Positions 6,451 to 10,264 of a DNA stretch of 10,264 nt are shown in pieces. Below the pieces are notes generated by a model, which made no database searches, was not told the DNA's origin, and was given only the letters and a program-made list of their open reading frames with translations. This DNA comes from Pseudonocardiales bacterium (GTDB lineage: Bacteria > Actinomycetota > Actinomycetes > Mycobacteriales > Jatrophihabitantaceae). The stretch is from contig JAVEEO010000359.1 in NCBI GenBank assembly GCA_030840415.1, positions 1 through 10,264 of the forward strand, in the 5' to 3' direction. The position numbers and the translations under genes were made by a program. Position 1 is the first letter of the stretch. Each line of letters opens with the position of its first letter.

Positions 6451-6813
6451 TCACTCCCAGGGTGGCGTTTCGCCCAACTTGGCATAGTACTTGGCGAGAT
6501 GGCTGCGGACCCGATCGAGGTCGGAGTGCGGCAGGTCGACTCCGCCCCGCGAGCCCTGCAGCACCCCTGCCGCCGCATGCACCGCGCGGGGGACGGCGAC
6601 CAGTTTGCCGTCGACCACGTCGGCGATCAGCAGCTTGTAAGCGGTGAAGTTGGACTTCTTGTCCGCGTCGTACCAGACATGCGCGTCGCGGTAGCGGTCG
6701 TTGGGCTCGTCCTCGGCGCCTGCCCAGGCGCGCACCCGTTTCTCGGCGGCGCTGCCGTCCCAGGACCGGTCGGCATCGGCGAGCGGCAGGTCTGCGAACG
6801 GGGTTACAGCCAT
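6451..6813 (-). CDS. Small protein resembling a phage head-protease-associated domain
   Basis: A 120-residue cytoplasmic-looking protein with no signal or membrane segment. Its pattern is familiar from a domain found fused to, or beside, HK97-type prohead proteases and other tailed-phage structural proteins: an opening FADLPLADADRSWDGSAAEKRV block (about residues 6-27), HVWYDADKKSNFTAYKLLIADVV in the middle, then AVPRAVHAAAGVLQGSRGG and a closing helix SHLAKYYAKLGE. Here it stands alone with no other phage gene in the window, so it is either a domesticated remnant or a cellular paralogue. The function of the domain is not known to me. ATG 6813 has an excellent GGGAGG ribosome binding site 6 bases upstream, which rules out the longer open frame reaching to 7137. 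It is transcribed toward the VOC gene and divergently from the methyltransferase. Confidence 0.8.
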   Translation of the reverse strand: MAVTPFADLPLADADRSWDGSAAEKRVRAWAGAEDEPNDRYRDAHVWYDADKKSNFTAYKLLIADVVDGKLVAVPRAVHAAAGVLQGSRGGVDLPHSDLDRVRSHLAKYYAKLGETPPWE

Positions 6814-7018
6814 GGCGGGCCTCCCGGGTTGCTCTGCTCGACCTCTCTGCTCGATCCAGCCTAGCGAGGCAGCGCGATCGGGCACGGGGATTTCAGATGG
6901 CTGCTGGGGGGAGTCACTGCTATTTTGAGTGCGGCTCAACAGCCAGCCGATATTCCCGGATTCGCAGCCTGGCAGCCGCCTGCCTGCTGAGCCGGTCGAG
7001 CGGTTGAGGCGACGCGCC
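6814..7018. promoter_or_regulatory. Divergent promoter region between the phage-type gene and the methyltransferase
   Basis: A 205-base divergent gap. For the + gene, TGC-TATTTT (hexamer 6921-6926) looks like an extended -10, with a weak TGGCTG 17 bases upstream. For the - gene, TAGGCT (6863-6858) is a -10-like hexamer about 45 bases from ATG 6813. Two other repeats are listed separately or noted here: TTGAG (6925-6929) with CTCAA (6935-6939), loop of 5, overlaps the + strand -10. No gene is visible in the gap. Confidence 0.4.
6832..6854. repeat. Tandem 10-base direct repeat upstream of the phage-type gene
   Basis: CTCTGCTCGA occurs at 6832-6841 and again at 6845-6854, a spacing of 13 bases. 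It lies in the predicted leader of the phage-type gene, between its -10 candidate and ribosome binding site. It may be a short duplication or a tandem binding site. Confidence 0.5.
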
Positions 7019-7615
7019 ATGATGACCAGCCCGAACGATCTCGAATACCTGAACAGCCTGTACGGGCAATCCGAGGACCCGTGGCACATGCGCAGCGGTT
7101 GGCAGGCCGAACGTCGCCGTGACCTGCTGCTGGCCACGCTGAACCACTCCCGCTACGGCAACACCTTCGAGCCCGGCTGTGCCGCCGGCGAGCTGACCGC
7201 GGGCCTGGCCCGGCGCAGCGACCGGGTGCTGGCCGTCGACGACAACCGGGCCGCGCTGGCCGAGGCGCGGACCCGCACCACGCACCTGTCCAATGTCGAC
7301 CTGCAGTGGATGCGGTTGCCGGAGCAGTGGCCTTCGGAGGAGAAGTTCGACCTGATCGTGCTGAACCAGGTCGGCTACCGGCTGGACCTGGCTTCGTGGG
7401 CCGCGCTGGCGACCGCCGCCCGGAGCAGCCTGGGCCAGGATGCCACCGTGCTGGCCTGCCACGACCAGCACGAGTCCGCCGAGCGGATCCTCGACACCCA
7501 GACCCTGCACGGCATCCTCGACAGCATCCTCGGCCTGACCCGGCAGACCCAGGTGATCGACGCCGACTTCACCATCGACGTCTGGACGAACCGGGCGGCA
7601 CCGCCCCGCCGTTGA
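7019..7615 (+). CDS. SAM-dependent methyltransferase, NodS-like
   Basis: A 198-residue class I methyltransferase. The N-terminal LNSLYGQSEDPWHMRSGW (about 11-28), with the DPW motif, followed by an ERRR-DLLLATL helix, is typical of the NodS-like family (SAM-dependent methyltransferases named after rhizobial NodS). SAM-binding motif I is FEPGCAAGELT (50-60); the acidic residue binding the SAM ribose is in VLAVDDN (Asp74 or Asp75); motif II is FDLIVLNQVGY. Substrates of actinobacterial members are mostly unknown; NodS itself N-methylates chitooligosaccharide, but this cannot be carried over. Start choice: ATG 7019 and ATG 7022 are adjacent, with TTGAGG at 7004-7009; the in-frame GTG-type extension to 6929 covers the promoter. 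It is followed convergently, only 9 bases from stop to stop, by the small orphan gene. Confidence 0.87.
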   Translation: MMTSPNDLEYLNSLYGQSEDPWHMRSGWQAERRRDLLLATLNHSRYGNTFEPGCAAGELTAGLARRSDRVLAVDDNRAALAEARTRTTHLSNVDLQWMRLPEQWPSEEKFDLIVLNQVGYRLDLASWAALATAARSSLGQDATVLACHDQHESAERILDTQTLHGILDSILGLTRQTQVIDADFTIDVWTNRAAPPRR

Positions 7616-7624
7616 GAGCCGTCC

Positions 7625-7927
7625 CTAGCCGGCAGCGGGATCCTGGCCGTCCTCGAGGCCCCAGCCGCCGCCGTGGGCCCGCTGGATCAGCTCGTTGAGC
7701 ACCGGCCCGATCACCTGCGGAAAGCCGCCGAGTTGGATGGCGATGCTGAACCGCTCGGAGGTGACGCCGACCGACGGATCAGCCGGGTCGAGCATCATGT
7801 GCTCGCTCTGGGTGAGCACCTGGGAGAGGATGCCGCGTGCGGCCAGGAAGGCATTGATCTGCTCGACCTCATCCTGGTCGACGGTCTGGAAGAACACCTG
7901 TCCACTGATCCACCCGGTCATCTCCAT
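7625..7927 (-). CDS. Uncharacterised 100-residue protein
   Basis: I do not recognise this protein. It has 100 residues, mildly acidic, no membrane segment or signal. The N-terminal part suggests strand-helix-strand: WISGQVFFQTV, then EVEQINAFLAARGIL, then SQVLTQSEHMML; the second part has FSIAIQLGGFPQVIGPVLNELIQ, a strand followed by an amphipathic helix, and the tail is Gly/Asp-rich. The internal pattern could be a small alpha-beta ligand or dimer domain. ATG 7927 is supported by AAGGAT at a spacing of about 7; the longer frame to 7996 lacks a ribosome binding site and is Cys/Pro/Gly-rich. It is divergent from the thioesterase (80-base shared region) and convergent with the methyltransferase. 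Good codon use and a clear ribosome site make it a real gene; function unknown. Confidence 0.75.
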   Translation of the reverse strand: MEMTGWISGQVFFQTVDQDEVEQINAFLAARGILSQVLTQSEHMMLDPADPSVGVTSERFSIAIQLGGFPQVIGPVLNELIQRAHGGGWGLEDGQDPAAG

Positions 7928-7944
7928 GCACCCATCCTTGCAGG

Positions 7945-7958
7945 GTGGGACAACCCAC
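7945..7958. repeat. Short hairpin in the divergent promoter region
   Basis: GTGGG (7945-7949) and CCCAC (7954-7958) are inverted around ACAA, 17 bases upstream of the small orphan's start codon. It may be a regulator site or mRNA hairpin. Confidence 0.3.
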
Positions 7959-7969
7959 ACTGCCGCGCC

Positions 7970-7999
7970 TTGCCTGCCGGAGCCTGCGTGAGGCAACGT
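7970..7999 (+). promoter_or_regulatory. Promoter/operator candidate of the thioesterase gene
   Basis: TTGCCT (7970-7975) could be a -35 and CAACGT (7994-7999) a -10 with an 18-base spacer, ending 8 bases before GTG 8008 and so giving a leaderless mRNA. TTGCCT is also inverted as AGGCAA at 7991-7996, so a regulator binding this 6-base inverted repeat would cover the promoter. Confidence 0.3.
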
Positions 8000-8007
8000 C
8001 GGCGCAC

Positions 8008-8799
8008 GTGAGCGATCAGCATCCCTTCGACGCCGACACCGCCGTTACCGGCTTCGGGCCGGTCTTCGGCGCCACTATCAGCGACCGGTGGGGGATCGGC
8101 AACGGCCACGCCAACGGCGGGTACGTGCTGAGCGTCTGCCTGCGTGCCCTGCGGCAATCACTGGGCAAGCCGGATCCGTTGGCGGTGGCCGCCTTTTTCC
8201 AGCGGCGGGTGGTGTCCGGACCGGCCGAGGTGGTGGTCGACGCCGGCCGGTCCGGGCGCCGGCTGGCCACCGGGGAGGCACGGCTGCTGCAGGGCGGCCA
8301 GGAACTGGTCCGGGTGGTGGCCAGCTTCGCCGACCTGTCCCGGGCCAGCGGCCCGACCGCGGTTTCCGCAAGTGCCCCGTCGCTGCCGGACCCGCAGGAC
8401 TGCAAGGATCTGTTCGGCGGCGCCGAGCTGTCGGCCCCGGGCATCGCCGGCCGGCTGGAGTGCCGGACTCCCCAGCTGCCCGGCTGGCGGCAGGGCGCGC
8501 CGAGCGGGCAGGCGACTGCCGAGTTCTGGATGCGGCTGGCCGGCGACCGGCCGGCCGACACGATGGCGCTGCCCGGCCTGGTCGACATGGCGGTGCCCGC
8601 GGTCTTCGAATTGGGCCACTACGCCAGCACCACCATCGAGCTGAGCGTGCACGTCCGGGCCCGGCCGGCCCCGGGATGGCTGGCCTGCCGGGTCGGCACC
8701 CGCTACCTGATCGAGGGCTACCACGAGGAGGACTTCGAGATCTGGGATGCCACCGGCCAGCTGGTCGCGCAGTCCCGGCAGTTGGCGCTGCTCGGCTGA
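8008..8799 (+). CDS. Acyl-CoA thioesterase family protein (double hotdog, TesB-like)
   Basis: A 263-residue double-hotdog thioesterase of the TesB / 4HBT_3 type, expected to hydrolyse acyl-CoA thioesters in the cytoplasm. First hotdog (about 10-110): the GHANGGYVLSVCLRAL helix and the AAFFQRRVVSGPAEV strand. Second hotdog (about 165-263): LVDMAVPAVFELG, TIELSVHVRARPAPGWLACRVGTR and QLVAQSRQLALL. By alignment from memory with TesB (Asp204, Thr228, Gln278) the catalytic trio would be Glu211, Thr231 and Gln258; Glu for Asp at the first place is unusual. GTG 8008 starts just before the family N-terminus; the open frame to 7945 adds unrelated residues. There is no Shine-Dalgarno at the proper distance, only TGAGG 14 bases upstream, so it may be leaderless. 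It ends 4 bases before the stop of the convergent coiled-coil gene. Confidence 0.85.
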   Translation: MSDQHPFDADTAVTGFGPVFGATISDRWGIGNGHANGGYVLSVCLRALRQSLGKPDPLAVAAFFQRRVVSGPAEVVVDAGRSGRRLATGEARLLQGGQELVRVVASFADLSRASGPTAVSASAPSLPDPQDCKDLFGGAELSAPGIAGRLECRTPQLPGWRQGAPSGQATAEFWMRLAGDRPADTMALPGLVDMAVPAVFELGHYASTTIELSVHVRARPAPGWLACRVGTRYLIEGYHEEDFEIWDATGQLVAQSRQLALLG

Positions 8800-8803
8800 G
8801 TTC

Positions 8804-9859
8804 CTAGGGCTGGTCGGAGTCCTCGGATGTCAGGTTCGCCAGCTGGCGGCGGGCGGCTCGCAGCGCCGCCTCCGCCCGGTCAGCCTCCTCCTCGGCGCTG
8901 AGCCGCGCCCGGTCGGCGGCTCGGCGGGCCTGCCCTGCCGCCCAGGCCTGCTCCTGGGCCTGCTCCAGCTGCGCGCGCAACTGCTCGAGCAGTGCGGTGG
9001 CCTCCTGATGACGTTGCCCCGCGGCCGTGGCCTCGGCCTCGGCCTGCTCCAGCACCTGGGCGGCTTCGGCATGCTCGGACTCGGCCCGTCGCAACTGCTC
9101 CTGCTGCCGCTGCAGACGCCGCTGGTGGGCCTGCTCGGCCGCACTGCCCCCGCCGGCTGCCGGCTTCTCGGCTGCCACGCTCCCGCTGCGCTTGCCGCTG
9201 GTGGCGGCGCGTCCGCGGCCGGCCTTCGTGCCGGCGGATCCGGCACCGGCAGGCTCCGCGCCGTCCTGGTCGCCGGCCTCGGCGTTCGATCCGGCCTTCC
9301 CGGGCTTTCCGGCCGCGTCGGCGCCGGCCGGCACCGACCTCAGATGCCGGCGGCGGACCGGGGCCGCGACCGCGTCGGTCACGTCGACCTCGCCGAAGCC
9401 GGAGTAGGACAGCACCGTCGTCAGCCGGCCGGACAGTACCGCGGCTTCGGCCGCCTCGTCGGCGATCGCGGCCTCGAAGGTGCCGCGCACCTGGCTCAGC
9501 ACCGGCTCGGTGGCGGTTCGGCCACCCCGCTCGGCGGTCTCCCGGACCAGTTCGGTCAGCCGTTGCAGCAGCTGCTGGCGCTGCTCGGACAGGGTCCGCA
9601 GCTCGGGGCCGCGCAGCTCGCGGTGCGCCGTGCGCAGCTGCGCGCCCAGATCGGTCAGCTCGTCCAGCTCGGCCGGCTCGCCGCGGACCAGCTCGTTGAC
9701 CAGCGCCGCCGCCAATACCGGCTTGCGGAGCTTGCCGATGCTGGCGGCCAGCGCCTTGTCACCGTCGGCCTTGGCCTGCGCGGCCAGTCGGCTGCGGTGC
9801 TCGGCGAACTTCTCGGCCGCAACGCCGTAGAGCTCCTCCGCCGCGCTGTCGAGGTCCAC
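8804..9859 (-). CDS. Conserved actinobacterial coiled-coil protein of unknown function
   Basis: A 351-residue protein of a type often seen in actinobacterial genomes and, to my knowledge, uncharacterised. Residues 1-165 form the conserved helical domain: ELYGVAAEKFAEHRSRLAAQ, then GKLRKPVLAAALVNELVR (about 42-59), LTDLGAQLRTAHREL, LRTLSEQRQQLLQRL, and the closing LTTVLSYSGFGEV (about 146-158). Residues 170-240 are a low-complexity Ala/Gly/Ser/Lys linker after RRRHLRSVPA. Residues 243-345 are an Ala/Gln/Glu/Arg-rich predicted coiled coil with heptad-like spacing. No membrane or signal segment is visible, so it is probably cytoplasmic, perhaps a structural or nucleic-acid-associated protein (inference). 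The start is GTG 9859; no strong ribosome site is present. A TAGAAA hexamer (9913-9908) about 50 bases upstream is a -10 candidate. Confidence 0.82.
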   Translation of the reverse strand: MDLDSAAEELYGVAAEKFAEHRSRLAAQAKADGDKALAASIGKLRKPVLAAALVNELVRGEPAELDELTDLGAQLRTAHRELRGPELRTLSEQRQQLLQRLTELVRETAERGGRTATEPVLSQVRGTFEAAIADEAAEAAVLSGRLTTVLSYSGFGEVDVTDAVAAPVRRRHLRSVPAGADAAGKPGKAGSNAEAGDQDGAEPAGAGSAGTKAGRGRAATSGKRSGSVAAEKPAAGGGSAAEQAHQRRLQRQQEQLRRAESEHAEAAQVLEQAEAEATAAGQRHQEATALLEQLRAQLEQAQEQAWAAGQARRAADRARLSAEEEADRAEAALRAARRQLANLTSEDSDQP

Positions 9860-10110
9860 GGCTCAGCGGCCCTGCGGAAGACTGTTCGAGTTCGGCTGCA
9901 CATCACTTTTCTACCCTGTCGCGGGCCGGGGCGCGGCCCTCGTCACGTGCCGGCAGCGTAGGAAGGGTCGGGTGCCGGAACAATTCGGAGGTGCGCGCGG
10001 CCGGCAGCTGCAAGACTCTGGCCTCGGTCGGGGCTGGCTCGCACCGGTTGTCAGTGGGTGATGCCACTATCGGCCACCGGCTGAACATGCGGACGATGGG
10101 GAGGGACAGC
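9860..10110. other. Divergent intergenic region before the ABC transporter gene
   Basis: The 251 bases contain no convincing gene; the open frames on either strand lack ribosome sites and family features. It holds the -10 candidate of the coiled-coil gene (TAGAAA, 9913-9908), a short inverted repeat AGTGG (10053-10057) / CCACT (10064-10068) with a 6-base loop, and a TTGTCA (10048-10053) that resembles a -35 but has no well-spaced -10. The inverted repeat could be an operator for the ABC gene. Confidence 0.4.
10098..10104 (+). promoter_or_regulatory. Ribosome binding site deciding the ABC gene start
   Basis: GGGGAGG is 6 bases before GTG 10111 and 9 before GTG 10114. It overlaps or follows the in-frame ATGs at 10087 and 10096, so those are unlikely starts. 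Confidence 0.7.
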
Positions 10111-10264
10111 GTGGTGACACAAGCCGATACGGAGCTGGCCATCGAGGTGCGCGGGCTGGTCAAGCGCTATCGCGGCAGCCGTGGCCAAGACGGTGTCGAG
10201 GCAGTGCGTGGCATCGACCTGGCCGTCCGGCGGGGTGAGGTCTTCGGGTTCCTGGGACCGAACG
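10111..10264 (+). CDS. ABC transporter ATP-binding protein, N-terminal fragment (cut by window end)
   Basis: Only the first 51 codons are visible. The string IEVRGLVKRYRG, a short insert, then EAVRGIDLAVRRGEVFGFLGPN is the standard opening of ABC ATPases, and the window ends within the Walker A motif (normally GPNGAGKTT). The AVRGIDLAVRRGEVFGFLGPN form is typical of the DrrA-like group that energises drug or lipid export together with a separate membrane subunit, which should lie just downstream (inference). Start is GTG 10111 (or 10114) because of the strong ribosome site. The insert of about 8 residues between KRYRG and EAVRG lengthens the usual first loop. Confidence 0.85.
   Translation, partial: MVTQADTELAIEVRGLVKRYRGSRGQDGVEAVRGIDLAVRRGEVFGFLGPN

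Noticed and set aside
8747..9961. 404-residue plus-strand open frame with Leu/Gly-rich sequence
   Set aside because: It is antisense to the coiled-coil gene; its Leu/Gly/Ala repetitiveness comes from the reversed Ala/Gln/Glu codons.
9991..10110. In-frame upstream GTG 9991 and ATGs 10087/10096 as starts for the ABC ATPase
   Set aside because: The strong GGGGAGG at 10098-10104 points to GTG 10111, and the extra residues do not resemble an ABC N-terminus.
1..10264. CRISPR arrays, IS elements and att sites
   Set aside because: No regularly spaced repeats, transposase or integrase genes, or paired terminal repeats were seen.

Overview
The window is uniformly GC-rich DNA. Gene starts are often GTG, codons mostly end in G or C, and -10-like hexamers sit right at some start codons. 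This points to an actinobacterium (Actinomycetota); I cannot place it more precisely. It holds nine complete protein genes plus two cut by the window edges. There are no rRNA or tRNA genes, CRISPR arrays, transposases or insertion sequence ends.

Region A (1-5799, all on +) looks like a small accessory or secondary-metabolism block. It contains the C-terminal half of a Glu/Leu/Phe/Val-type dehydrogenase, an alpha/beta hydrolase with a Cys nucleophile, a cation/proton antiporter fused to a flavin-reductase-like domain, a divergent cysteine-synthase-fold PLP enzyme, and an amino-acid permease of the APC superfamily. The first three are packed with gaps of 11 and 2 bases and are probably one operon. 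The PLP gene and permease seem to have their own start signals. Together they suggest making, processing and exporting an unusual amino acid or similar amine (inference). The upstream part of the cluster lies outside the window.

Region B (5893-6813, on -) has a VOC/glyoxalase-fold protein and, upstream of it, a small protein resembling a domain normally found in phage head-protease polyproteins. Between them is a perfect 16-base palindrome matching the CRP/GlxR consensus, overlapping a good promoter for the VOC gene.

Region C (7019-9859) alternates strands: a NodS-like SAM methyltransferase (+), a 100-residue orphan (-), a TesB-like double-hotdog thioesterase (+), and a conserved actinobacterial coiled-coil protein (-). 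The convergent pairs are separated by only 9 and 4 bases. The window closes with the first 51 codons of a drug-exporter-type ABC ATPase (+), cut within its Walker A motif.

The points most worth following are the antiporter-flavin reductase fusion and its cluster, the altered PLP-binding loop of the cysteine-synthase homologue, the CRP-like operator, and the stand-alone phage-type domain.
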